Made by a program: the position numbers and the translations under genes. The notes beneath the pieces were generated by a model that had not been told where the DNA came from, ran no database searches, and saw only the letters and a program-made list of their open reading frames with translations. Of a DNA stretch of 64,000 nucleotides, positions 8,286 to 16,605 are shown one piece after another (positions within the stretch are counted from its first letter, which is position 1; the number at the start of each line of letters is the position of its first letter). Source of the DNA: Varibaculum prostatecancerukia (GTDB taxonomy: Bacteria; Actinomycetota; Actinomycetes; Actinomycetales; Actinomycetaceae); the NCBI RefSeq assembly GCF_943169825.2, contig NZ_OW968402.1:1302001-1366000 (forward strand), read 5' to 3'.

Positions 8286-10052
8286 ATGGATAAGTCAATG
8301 GGAGCTATCGACATAATTCGAACAAATTTTCGACTCAGCGCCAACTCTCAAAATCACAGCAGAAGTATCAGCTGGACAGCTCGGATCATCAGCGGCATTG
8401 CGCAGGGGGTAGGCTTACTTGCACTGATTCAGCTCGCAAACACCTGGGCTAGCAGGCAAGAAGAAACTGCTAATAACGCTAACACCTGGATTGTAACCCT
8501 GCTGGTAACGGCGATTATCGGGGCAATCAGTATCTACATACGAGATAGGTTCTCCTACGAAGGTGCTTTTTCGGTGATGCGCTCTGTCCATCGCCGCGTT
8601 GGGGATCAGTTGGCAAAACTGCCCTTGGGATGGTTCTCCACCGATACTACCGGGCGTTTGTCTCGCCTCGGGGCCGCTACTGTCAATGAGCTCGGAAACC
8701 TGAGTGCCCATTTGCTCACGGAAATGTCCGCCGCAACCGTCACTTTGTTGACGTTGCTTGCTGGTCTGCTCTGGTGGTATCCCGCCCTGGGCTCAATTTT
8801 TGCGTTATGCCTAATCTGTTACCTGATACTGATGTGGGCATTAACTTATCTTGATAGTGCTGCCAGCGCTTACGCGGCACCGGCGGCTACTGAACTAGCT
8901 GATCGGATCGTAGAATTTTCTACCTGTCAAGCCATGCTCCGCGCATGTGACCAGACGACTTACCCCCAAATGGCCACGGCTTTAGCAGAAAATCGCCGCC
9001 GATCCGCTCGCCGACTATGGGTAGAATGTATCGGAAATTTTCTCGGCGGCATTGCCGCGCAAACAATTTGCGTTGTAATGATTATTTCCAGTGTTCATCT
9101 TGCTTTTACTGGAAGTCTTGCTCCCTTGGCAGTGGTGGCGGTTATTGGGATAAGCCTGGAAATCACTCATTACCTTTCTACGATTTCTGATTGTCGAACC
9201 GGGCTACTGTCGGTTGGCCCGACAATGGCGACTATTAACGAAGTGCTAGATGCGCACCCTCTGCCCGAGCCGGAGACCTCGCTACCCCAATCCCTACCCC
9301 ATCAAGTTGAGCTTCGAGAGGTTGATTTTGCTTATGGGAGAGATAAACAGGTGCTCAACAAGGTCAGCTTCACCGTTGCGCCCCACACTATGACCGCACT
9401 CGTTGGCCCTTCGGGGGCAGGTAAAACCACTATTGCCCGCTTAATTTGTCGATTTTGGGACGTAAACTCGGGTGGAGTACTCGTTGGAGGTCGAGATGTC
9501 AGAGAACTAACGACTGAAGATTTAATGAGCCAAATTTCAATGGTTTTCCAAGATGTCTATCTTTTCGATGACACTTTGGAAGCAAATGTCCGCATTGGTA
9601 ACTCCAAGGCCACCGAAGAGGCTCTCCTACATGCGGCAGAGTTAGCTGGGGTCAACGATATTGTCAGGCGACTTCCCGATGGTTGGGATACGCATGTTGG
9701 TGAAGGTGGCTGCGCATTATCGGGAGGTGAACGTCAACGGGTTTCGATTGCTCGCGCGATCTTAAAAAATGCTCCGATTGTGCTCTTCGATGAAGCTACC
9801 AGCGCTCTTGATGCCGAAAATGAAGCAAATCTGCTGCGCTCCTTTGAAGTATTACGTCGCCAATCCACCATGTTGGTGATCGCGCATAAACTCAACACGA
9901 TTACTCGAGCTGACCAGATTGTGGTTCTAGATAATCAGGGGCAAGTGGCTCAGATTGGCACCCACAATGAACTTGTAAATTGCGAGGGGATTTACCGAGA
10001 TTTTTGGGATGAGCGTCAAGCGGCCTCTGGATGGAAAATATCCGCACAATAG
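8286..10052 (+). CDS. ABC exporter-fold transporter, second half of YbtPQ/IrtAB-like pair
   Basis: The chosen ATG at 8286 gives 588 residues; AAGGAGAA lies about 10 nt upstream. A longer reading from 8253 would lie inside the previous gene. There is an N-terminal six-helix membrane domain, then an ATPase with GPSGAGKTTIARLICRFW, signature LSGGERQRVSIARAIL and Walker B VLFDEATSALDAEN. It is the last gene of the five-gene run and presumably pairs with the preceding protein as a heterodimer. No clear terminator is seen after the stop. Confidence 0.8.
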   Translation: MDKSMGAIDIIRTNFRLSANSQNHSRSISWTARIISGIAQGVGLLALIQLANTWASRQEETANNANTWIVTLLVTAIIGAISIYIRDRFSYEGAFSVMRSVHRRVGDQLAKLPLGWFSTDTTGRLSRLGAATVNELGNLSAHLLTEMSAATVTLLTLLAGLLWWYPALGSIFALCLICYLILMWALTYLDSAASAYAAPAATELADRIVEFSTCQAMLRACDQTTYPQMATALAENRRRSARRLWVECIGNFLGGIAAQTICVVMIISSVHLAFTGSLAPLAVVAVIGISLEITHYLSTISDCRTGLLSVGPTMATINEVLDAHPLPEPETSLPQSLPHQVELREVDFAYGRDKQVLNKVSFTVAPHTMTALVGPSGAGKTTIARLICRFWDVNSGGVLVGGRDVRELTTEDLMSQISMVFQDVYLFDDTLEANVRIGNSKATEEALLHAAELAGVNDIVRRLPDGWDTHVGEGGCALSGGERQRVSIARAILKNAPIVLFDEATSALDAENEANLLRSFEVLRRQSTMLVIAHKLNTITRADQIVVLDNQGQVAQIGTHNELVNCEGIYRDFWDERQAASGWKISAQ

Positions 10053-10158
10053 TTCGGAATAGGTAGGTAGCATACACGGAATTATTTGCAAGTATTTTCG
10101 GGTTAGAGGTCGTTGAAATGGCGATTACTTCAATATTTAAGGAAAAAGTCTAGAGATT

Positions 10159-10190
10159 AATGCCAATTGTTTTTATAGTGATTTGGCATT
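10159..10190. promoter_or_regulatory. Inverted repeat upstream of the wall-protein gene
   Basis: AATGCCAA (10159-10166) and TTGGCATT (10183-10190) are perfect arms around a T-rich 16-nt spacer, 33 bp before the ATG of the LPXTG protein. It could be an operator or a 5' UTR hairpin. The 170-bp gap holds nothing else that I can name. Confidence 0.4.
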
Positions 10191-10222
10191 GATGAATTCA
10201 CTGAAGGTTTTTGGGAGAAATC

Positions 10223-12460
10223 ATGAGGCATACATCAAATTATAGGGAAACTACTACTTCTCGTCACCTGTTTATTGCAGGCACCATTTTTGCTGCCGCC
10301 AGCCTATTCTTAACTTCTTTAGGAGTTGCAGTAGCCCATGCAGCAGATACCGAAACGACCAGTGTAGGAGATAACCTCACTGCCTCCTGGGATCCGACAG
10401 CCAAAATCCTGACCGTCAGTGGCCATGGTCAGCTAGATCGAGCCAAATGGATGTCTAAAACTCCGGCTACCCACAATGAGCCCAATAGTAGATTCTGCGG
10501 AACTGTTAAAGATGCAAATGGCAACGCCAAGCCAGCCGAACCGCAGCCGGTGGAAATAAAATTTATTCCTAATCCGGGCACCACCATAGATTTCCCACAA
10601 GATTCCAGCTTCCTATTTTCCCACTGTGACAAGGCCAGCATCGACTTTCCGGATACTGGTATTAATACCGGCAAAGTCACCACGATGAGCTATATGTTCT
10701 ATAAGGCGACGCTGGCGAACCCGAATACCTCTAACTGGGATACCAGCAAGGTGACCAGTATGAGCGGCATGTTCGGCGCCACCAAAGCAGCTAATCCCGA
10801 TACTTCAAAGTGGAATACCAGCATGGTCACCACTACGAACGGAATGTTCCATACGGCTGCGGTCGCCAACCCGAATACTTCCAACTGGAACACCGAAAAC
10901 GTCACCGACATGAGCGCCATGTTCTATAAAGCGCCAGCCGCAAACCCCGATACTGCAAAGTGGAATACCAGCAAGGTCACCAATATGAGTGTAATGTTCA
11001 GCGCGACGGAAGCAGCTAATCCCAAAACTTCAAACTGGAATACCAGCAAAGTCACCAGAATGAATGGAATGTTCCAGGGTGCGAAAGTAGCTAATCCGGA
11101 TGTATCAAACTGGGATACCAGTCAAGTCACTGATATGCATGGCATGTTTAACGGAGCAATTGCCGCGAGTCCGAACACCTCTAACTGGAACACCGAAAAT
11201 GTAACCAATCTGAGTGGCATGTTCCAGAACGCGAAAGCAGCTAATCCGGATGTATCAGCCTGGAAAACCAACCAGGTAACTGACCTGAGCGACATGTTCA
11301 ACGGAGCTACTGCTGCCACCCCAGATGTCGCCAAATGGGATAGCAGCCAAGTCACCAACATGGAAGGTGTCTTTACTGCAGCAACTGCCGCGAAACCAGA
11401 TGTGTCAAAGTGGAAGACCAACAAAGTTACCAATATGCACAACATGTTTGCCGGAGCCAGCAGCATAGAAAATTTGGACGTATCTGGCTGGGATATTAGC
11501 CAGGTTGAGGTAGAGACCGTCGCAGACGTTTTCGCTACTGAGGGGCGCACAAGTGTACGAATCAAAGGCGCTGCTTTAAAGCGTAATATTTCTAGCTGGT
11601 TTAAGTTTATAGCCGGCCCTTACCATATTCGCAATGTTGACGATGGCACGGTGTTGAACGCTACCCCGGGTGACGGACAAACAGTTTCTGCCATGTTGGA
11701 TTCAGTTAAAGATAAAATCGTAGATGATGCCACCTACCTAATTCGTCCTAATGAAAAAGTAAAAGTAACGGCAACTCCGGCACAGATATGGCAAGGCGAA
11801 CCACTGCCAGTCTTGGATTACCAGGTGGATGCGGCTCATAGCAAAGATTTACTCACCGGTGCTCTCAGAGCTGACTACGGGGCAGAGACCCCGGCGGGAA
11901 AGGTTGCGATTAAGCAAGGAACTTTAAAACTTAAAGACGCAGTAGCCGGAGCATATTCACTAGAATTTACCGCAGGAATTCTTAATGTTAATGCTCGCCC
12001 AGAGCAACCGGAAGCTAAAGTTGATACTTCTAAGTGGGCTGATAACAATCACCCGGGGGCTAAAAATTGTGCCGATCGAAAGGTATCCCAAAGTAGGACC
12101 ATCACCACTACCCCTCATAAATGGGATAGCAATAAACATAAATGGGTTTTAGATACTGCAAACGCGAAGGAAAAAACTGAGAGTCAATCGCGGAATATGA
12201 CCGACCAGGAAATCCGCATATGCGCTGATAACCAACCTGGAAACCAGCCTTCCGTTAAGCCCACAGAGCATTCTGGTAAGCACCCCACTGTGCAGCCAGT
12301 CCCTAAAATTGCTCCAGTGAAGAAAACTGAGCCTACTCAGGTAACCCAGATCTCCACTTTGCCTCAGACCGGGACTTTGGTTGGCCAAATCGCGCTTCTA
12401 GCTTGCTTGCTAGGGGCCGCCGGCAGCATTGTTTGCCGCTTGCGCCGCAACACCCGCTAG
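10223..12460 (+). CDS. BspA-like (DUF285) surface protein with LPXTG anchor
   Basis: This protein of about 745 residues is predicted to be exported and sortase-anchored. A signal peptide (basic start, hydrophobic core, AHA-AD cut near residue 45) leads to a short domain. Ten 25-residue repeats follow, of the pattern ANPxTSxWxTSxVTxMxxMF, the DUF285 type of BspA-like leucine-rich proteins. After these come an Ig/MBG-like stretch, a Lys/Thr/Pro-rich spacer, LPQTG, a hydrophobic helix and RLRRNTR. ATG 10223 (RBS GGGAGA) is chosen over a TTG 12 nt upstream. Such proteins often mediate adhesion; the ligand is unknown. The gene is convergent with the next gene, only 9 bp away. Confidence 0.85.
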   Translation: MRHTSNYRETTTSRHLFIAGTIFAAASLFLTSLGVAVAHAADTETTSVGDNLTASWDPTAKILTVSGHGQLDRAKWMSKTPATHNEPNSRFCGTVKDANGNAKPAEPQPVEIKFIPNPGTTIDFPQDSSFLFSHCDKASIDFPDTGINTGKVTTMSYMFYKATLANPNTSNWDTSKVTSMSGMFGATKAANPDTSKWNTSMVTTTNGMFHTAAVANPNTSNWNTENVTDMSAMFYKAPAANPDTAKWNTSKVTNMSVMFSATEAANPKTSNWNTSKVTRMNGMFQGAKVANPDVSNWDTSQVTDMHGMFNGAIAASPNTSNWNTENVTNLSGMFQNAKAANPDVSAWKTNQVTDLSDMFNGATAATPDVAKWDSSQVTNMEGVFTAATAAKPDVSKWKTNKVTNMHNMFAGASSIENLDVSGWDISQVEVETVADVFATEGRTSVRIKGAALKRNISSWFKFIAGPYHIRNVDDGTVLNATPGDGQTVSAMLDSVKDKIVDDATYLIRPNEKVKVTATPAQIWQGEPLPVLDYQVDAAHSKDLLTGALRADYGAETPAGKVAIKQGTLKLKDAVAGAYSLEFTAGILNVNARPEQPEAKVDTSKWADNNHPGAKNCADRKVSQSRTITTTPHKWDSNKHKWVLDTANAKEKTESQSRNMTDQEIRICADNQPGNQPSVKPTEHSGKHPTVQPVPKIAPVKKTEPTQVTQISTLPQTGTLVGQIALLACLLGAAGSIVCRLRRNTR
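10715..11464 (+). repeat. Ten tandem 75-bp coding repeats
   Basis: Within the surface-protein gene, ten consecutive in-frame units of exactly 75 bp encode ANPxTSxWxTSxVTxMxxMFxxAxA variants. The units differ at many third positions, so they are old duplications, but the constant length still allows slippage or recombination to change copy number. Confidence 0.85.
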
Positions 12461-12469
12461 TGGATCAGT

Positions 12470-12991
12470 TTATGACTCTCGGGGTTTGTTGAGGCGTTGG
12501 GGCGGCCAAGGAAAAATCCGATTAACGCGGGCAGCGTATTGGATGTATTCATCCCCGAATTCATTTTCAAGCCAGCGTTCTTCAGTGTGTTTCATCAAAA
12601 CAGTCAACGCCACCCAATAGATGAACGGGAGGGTTAGTAGCCACCAGTTCACTTGTATGAGCAGCAGACCGCAGTTTAATAGCAGGAAGGAAGAATATAT
12701 GGGATGCCTAACCCAAGCGTATATCCCGCTAGTCATAAGCTGACCAGTTTTAACGCTTTCGACCATGTGAGAGCCAAAAACAGCTGAAACCCACACGATT
12801 ACTGCAACTACCATCACCACCAGACCCGCCGCAATCATGAGGTTATGCACCCAACTATTTCCGATAGTTCCGTTTGCGATCCAGCCTAAAAAATGGACAA
12901 GACTCGCTGCAATCGTGACGGTAAAAATACCCGAAACATATATCGGACCTACACCTAACACAGGCAAATGCGAAGCTCCGATTTTAGTCAT
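12470..12991 (-). CDS. Isoprenylcysteine methyltransferase (ICMT)-like membrane protein
   Basis: This 173-residue protein has about four membrane helices and ends with the ICMT/phospholipid methyltransferase signature: GIYAWVRHPIYSS, a hydrophobic span, then EERWLENEFGDEYIQY. These segments bind S-adenosylmethionine and the lipid-like substrate in the family. Bacterial members usually have unknown substrates. The gene stands alone on the minus strand, convergent with the LPXTG gene. Confidence 0.8.
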   Translation of the reverse strand: MTKIGASHLPVLGVGPIYVSGIFTVTIAASLVHFLGWIANGTIGNSWVHNLMIAAGLVVMVVAVIVWVSAVFGSHMVESVKTGQLMTSGIYAWVRHPIYSSFLLLNCGLLLIQVNWWLLTLPFIYWVALTVLMKHTEERWLENEFGDEYIQYAARVNRIFPWPPQRLNKPRES

Positions 12992-13011
12992 ACAGCTATT
13001 TTCGCACGAGC

Positions 13012-13716
13012 CTAACCCGCTCTAGCAATGGCAGAAGTAGCTAACACTATGGCAACCGTCGCAGAAGGAGAAGTAAAAGCAATATCCCGGGTGACCACGC
13101 CGCGCTTATTTTCTATGCGGATTGACCCATCACTAACTAACTTTTGGTGACGACTAGCGATAGCCGTATAGGAGTTAACCGTTGCCCGGCTTCTGGCTTT
13201 ACTGGTTTCCCAGCTAGCAACCACGATGGATCCCTTGAGGAGGAAAAACTCGCCATCAATCAGCTGCATCGAGGCATTCAGACCATCTCTACGTCTGCGC
13301 AGATGGAAAACCGGTGAAGAAGCTATCTGAGCGGTAGCCGGTTGCACAGTATTTTCTGGGGAACGCAAAACGTTGACTCCCAGGATCGGCAAAATCAGCT
13401 TCATATTATCTAAGAATGACTCGGCTGATGCTCGTTGCGCTTCAGAAAGCTTCCTAACCCGAGGGGTTTGCTTGTTATCAGGCATAGAACAGCGCTCAGC
13501 ATTCTTAGCGATTTCCACCAGACGGGCTTCTAAATAACCCCAATGTCCCTCGTTAAAAGAGCGTTGCAAGCTAGCAATAATAACGACCTTTTCCCACTGC
13601 GGCTTCTTTTTGTCATGATCGCGCAAGCGCTCTACAAAGTTTTCTGTCTTGCCTATATAGCACCACGTGTTCTCAATAGCTTCAGGGTCATTACCAAGAA
13701 GAATATACACACCATT
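13012..13716 (-). pseudogene. GIY-YIG/DUF4357 protein, C-terminal part of a split gene
   Basis: The frame reads NGVYILLGNDPEAIENTW, CYIGKTENFVERLRDHD, then a helical middle and a C-terminal DUF4357-like domain (FHLRRRRDGLNASMQLID...GEFFLLKGS). Family members begin with about 55 more residues (MARGKxxELFLVDGxPxG...KREEVN) directly before GVYxLLG. That exact N-terminus lies in the same orientation at 16257-16412, 2.5 kb away. Translation could restart at the GTG at 13710, but the protein would lack its N-terminal domain. The nuclease motifs YILLG and CYIGKT are intact. Confidence 0.75.
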
Positions 13717-13737
13717 ACAAGCGATTGAGCTGAATGA

Positions 13738-13760
13738 CCCCGTGTTTGCATGGGGTTTTT
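13738..13760 (+). terminator. Hairpin with T-run, orphan terminator
   Basis: CCCCGTG, loop TTTG, CATGGGG (one G-T pair) and five T residues form a plus-strand Rho-independent terminator. No plus-strand gene lies immediately upstream in this genome. It sits about 20 bp inside the left edge of the segment that splits the GIY-YIG gene, so it may be the terminator of a gene left behind in the donor. Confidence 0.5.
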
Positions 13761-13871
13761 GAGACGTTTGAGTTTGTTTGAATCTCGTAGCGACTAGACA
13801 TCATAGTTCTGCTGAAGTCAACACCGCTTTAGCAGGAATTTTTATGGTTTTTGCTTCTAATCATAAAGAGA

Positions 13872-15095
13872 TTATTTGCGGAACTCGGGATGGTAAAAAC
13901 TCAGCAAAATTGCCGCAGCTATCAGGACTGTGCAACATGTCATTGGTAGCCACGGAGAGAGTCCGTAAAGTGCAGTGGAGGCTATCGGTGCCACTACATA
14001 GGCTGCACCATTGTTAGCATTAATCAACCCGGCCAGCCCACCTTGCTCTTCGGGCTTCATTTGCAAAGTAGGCGCCGTGTTGTAGCCAGGCATCGCCAGT
14101 CCTAGACCAAAGCCTGTCAAGATGCTGGCCACGATGAACAGTCCAAGATTTAGTGGATAAACCAAGAGTAGTAACCCGAGAAGAACGATTATTAATCCTC
14201 TTCTAAAGAGTTTTTTAGCACCCCAGTTTAACCTTGGAGCCACCAAGGCCTGCGCCAGTATCATCACCACACCCATTATTGACATGCACAAAGCGGTGAG
14301 CCCTGCTGTTGCGCCGGCCGCTAGCTTCAAAACATCCTGCAGTAAAAAGCCGAAAAGTGTAGCCACGGTAGAAAAAGCAGTAAACATTAGGAAACCGCAA
14401 GCCAGGAACACGAATACTCTTGAATCAAAATAGGAAACTTTTGCCGGTTGAGCGACTTTTTCTTCGCCACCTGTGGGTTTGAATGTTAACAGCAAAACGA
14501 CAACGCCCAAAAGCATGACCAGAGGCATCACCAGCAAGGGCATCATGAAACCTCCTATAGCTGCAAGGCTGCCACCCAATAAGGCTCCAAGAATAGACGA
14601 GAATCCTTGTGCAGCGCCCAAGACTCCCAGACCTTTTACCCGTTGCGTCTCATTGTAAGTATGAGTCACAACGTAGGTTTGCGCGGCTGGGGAAACTGAT
14701 GCGATGGCACCGCCGTACAGCACGCCCCTAGTTATGACTACTCCTATGATCAACGCTATGCCAGTGAGCAGACCCTTAAATCCTAGCCACACCACCATAG
14801 CGAATCCGCCTAGAGTCAGGATTCCGGCAAGCATGCCAATAAGCAAGATACGCCGAGATCCCCATCGCAATGAGACCCGTCCCCACCTGGTGGAGGTAAG
14901 AGAAAACATTATGGCAGCTAACGAAATGGTGGCACCAATATGCCATTCCTTCAACCCGATTTCGCGCGATAGCGGAGCCAGAATTGGATTAAGAATCATC
15001 TGCCCCATATATGCCAGTAAAACCGTCAAAAACAGGGGAAACAGTCCCGTTATTTTTGATTCGACTTTCTCGTTTCGTTCATTAGTGGCGCACAT
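13872..15095 (-). CDS. MFS transporter, probable drug efflux
   Basis: This 407-residue protein has twelve predicted membrane spans and the loop 2-3 motif RWGRVSLRWGSRRIL typical of the major facilitator superfamily. The divergent TetR-family gene 93 bp away, with a perfect palindromic operator between them, suggests an inducible efflux pump. The substrate cannot be read from the sequence. The gene lies inside the segment interrupting the GIY-YIG gene and so was probably acquired together with its regulator. Confidence 0.85.
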   Translation of the reverse strand: MCATNERNEKVESKITGLFPLFLTVLLAYMGQMILNPILAPLSREIGLKEWHIGATISLAAIMFSLTSTRWGRVSLRWGSRRILLIGMLAGILTLGGFAMVVWLGFKGLLTGIALIIGVVITRGVLYGGAIASVSPAAQTYVVTHTYNETQRVKGLGVLGAAQGFSSILGALLGGSLAAIGGFMMPLLVMPLVMLLGVVVLLLTFKPTGGEEKVAQPAKVSYFDSRVFVFLACGFLMFTAFSTVATLFGFLLQDVLKLAAGATAGLTALCMSIMGVVMILAQALVAPRLNWGAKKLFRRGLIIVLLGLLLLVYPLNLGLFIVASILTGFGLGLAMPGYNTAPTLQMKPEEQGGLAGLINANNGAAYVVAPIASTALYGLSPWLPMTCCTVLIAAAILLSFYHPEFRK

Positions 15096-15136
15096 TAAAA
15101 CATCCTTTCCAAAGTGAGCTACCGATCAAGCTGAAA

Positions 15137-15163
15137 CAATACTAGAACAATGTTCTAGTATTG
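15137..15163. promoter_or_regulatory. Perfect 27-bp palindromic operator
   Basis: CAATACTAGAACA, a central A, then TGTTCTAGTATTG: 13-bp arms without a mismatch, centred between the divergent MFS and TetR genes. The size and position are those of a TetR-dimer operator that would control both promoters. Confidence 0.85.
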
Positions 15164-15188
15164 TCGAGGTTGAGGGTATGCTGTTTTC

Positions 15189-15890
15189 GTGGGAAATAAA
15201 GACAAGCGGGTAAACACGGGTAGACGCGCCTGGCTGACGCAGGAAAAGATCATGTACACCGCAATGGAACTGACCCGAGAGTGCGGTCTAGAAAAATGGT
15301 CGATTCGTGACCTTGCGCAGCGTCTGGGAGTAGTTCCCTCTGTCATTTACCACCATTACCAAAACCGTGACGCCATTACCGCTTCTGTAATAGGCGAGAT
15401 CACTAGCACCATCGAACTACCGGACGAGCAGCTGGAATGGAAAGATTGGTTCATCTCCCTAGCAGAAAATGTCAGGCCCGTCTTTCTTGAATTCCCCGGA
15501 GTCACCGACAAACTGATGTATGGACATATGGACGCCGCGTTTATACCAATCTTGGAGGTGGCTTACGAAAAACTACGGGACGCTGGTTTTAGCAAGTACA
15601 TTCACATCGCATACTCAATTATCATCAACACGATGCTGTGGAGCATTACTGCTCGCAACTTGCGCAGCCCAACCAAGCAGGAACAGCGCCACGACCTAGG
15701 CCAAATGATTACCCAACTTCAGCCCCTAGCGGCCTGCTCCACAACGCTGGCTGATATCATCCAGGGCTACTTAATTCCGCTAGCCAACCCGAAAAATGAA
15801 GACCGCATGAGTCAGGAATACTTTGAAATCATCATAGAAGTCGTACTCGCTGGTTTAGAGATAGCGCTCTTGCCTCGCGAAAACGCCTAA
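15189..15890 (+). CDS. TetR/AcrR-family transcriptional repressor
   Basis: The protein has 233 residues with an N-terminal helix-turn-helix domain: WLTQEKIMYTAMELTRECGL, then WSIRDLAQRLGV, then VPSVIYHHYQNRDAI. A longer C-terminal ligand domain follows. It is divergent from the MFS gene, sharing the 27-bp palindrome, so it most likely represses the pump and itself until a ligand binds. The start is a GTG at 15189 without a strong Shine-Dalgarno sequence. Confidence 0.88.
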   Translation: MGNKDKRVNTGRRAWLTQEKIMYTAMELTRECGLEKWSIRDLAQRLGVVPSVIYHHYQNRDAITASVIGEITSTIELPDEQLEWKDWFISLAENVRPVFLEFPGVTDKLMYGHMDAAFIPILEVAYEKLRDAGFSKYIHIAYSIIINTMLWSITARNLRSPTKQEQRHDLGQMITQLQPLAACSTTLADIIQGYLIPLANPKNEDRMSQEYFEIIIEVVLAGLEIALLPRENA

Positions 15891-15960
15891 CGAACCCGTG
15901 AACAAGAGAAATCATCAATACTCATAAAATATTTCCCAAAATCGCAAGGCATCCAGCTAA

Positions 15961-16259
15961 GAGCAGACCCTTTTCGGCCTCTCCCTCTATTTCCTGCGAT
16001 TTTCCAATAAATACAAGAAGATCCACTATATCCAGAGCTTCCCAAACAACTGGTACGACTACGTCAAATACGGCACCGCCAATGAACTAGCTATCACTCT
16101 TCACAGTACACAGGCTTCTCCCAGGAATCCGCAGCCTATATGAAGACTGAGCCCACCCTATTGCGTATGGACGAAGAGGAAACCTCCATCTCGACTTCTG
16201 GCTTACCTCTTCGACGAACATCAACGTGAAGAAAGAAGCCGACGAAATCTTCCACTATT
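15961..16259 (+). pseudogene. Frameshifted tail of a large (helicase-like?) protein
   Basis: Three neighbouring plus-strand frames together read like one decayed C-terminus: SLYFLRFSNKYKKIHYIQSF and WYDYVKYGTANELAITL, then (new frame) GFSQESAAYMKTEP, then (new frame) TNINVKKEADEIFHY and a stop. The order YGT..LAxxL..GFSxExAxYxK..EAxEI recalls the last 100 residues of large DEAD/DEAH helicase-related proteins, but this is from memory and unsure. It ends exactly where the split GIY-YIG gene resumes. Confidence 0.4.
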
Positions 16260-16412
16260 GACTTCCTCTCGCTTATAAAGCTGGGAAAGTTGATCGCGGC
16301 GTGCAGAGGTGAGGATGCCCGTCCAATCCGCTATCCCCGCAGTAGCCATACCACCTGGGGTTCCATCGACCAGAAAAAGCTCTACCGCTTTACCACGCGC
16401 CATCACAACCAC
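16257..16412 (-). pseudogene. GIY-YIG/DUF4357 protein, N-terminal part of the split gene
   Basis: The minus strand reads MVVMARGKAVELFLVDGTP, GGMATAGIADWTGILTSARR, then DQLSQLYKREEVN. This is the characteristic N-terminus of DUF4357-containing GIY-YIG proteins, which normally continues with a few residues and GVYxLLG. Here the frame runs into unrelated sequence after VN and stops at 16221. The missing continuation begins at 13716. The two parts sit in the same strand and order, so the gene was split by an insertion. Confidence 0.75.
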
Positions 16413-16500
16413 GCCCCTCGTTCACACGCACCTACCCTCAAGAATAACCGAGATAAACAGATCACCCCTCAATACGAGGATCCAATAGAAAGGAAACACC

Positions 16501-16605
16501 ATGGGTGATCCAATAGATCTGGTGGACTGCTGGCACATCGAAACCGGCAGAGCCGTACCGAAACGCATCTGGTTTATTGACGATATTATTCCTGCCGGGG
16601 TTTAG
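16501..16605 (+). CDS. 34-codon open frame with good RBS, unknown
   Basis: ATG at 16501 is preceded by GAAAGGAAACACC and the frame gives 34 residues (MGDPIDLVDCWHIETGR ending IIPAGV). It overlaps the 3' end of the convergent hydrolase gene by 20 bp. It reads like the beginning of a larger soluble protein, so it may be a relic rather than a functional peptide. Confidence 0.35.
   Translation: MGDPIDLVDCWHIETGRAVPKRIWFIDDIIPAGV

Noticed and set aside
11122-11565. 147-codon minus-strand frame across the BspA-like repeats
   Set aside because: It is produced by the periodic 75-bp repeats; the opposite strand carries the signal peptide, repeats and LPXTG anchor of a complete protein.
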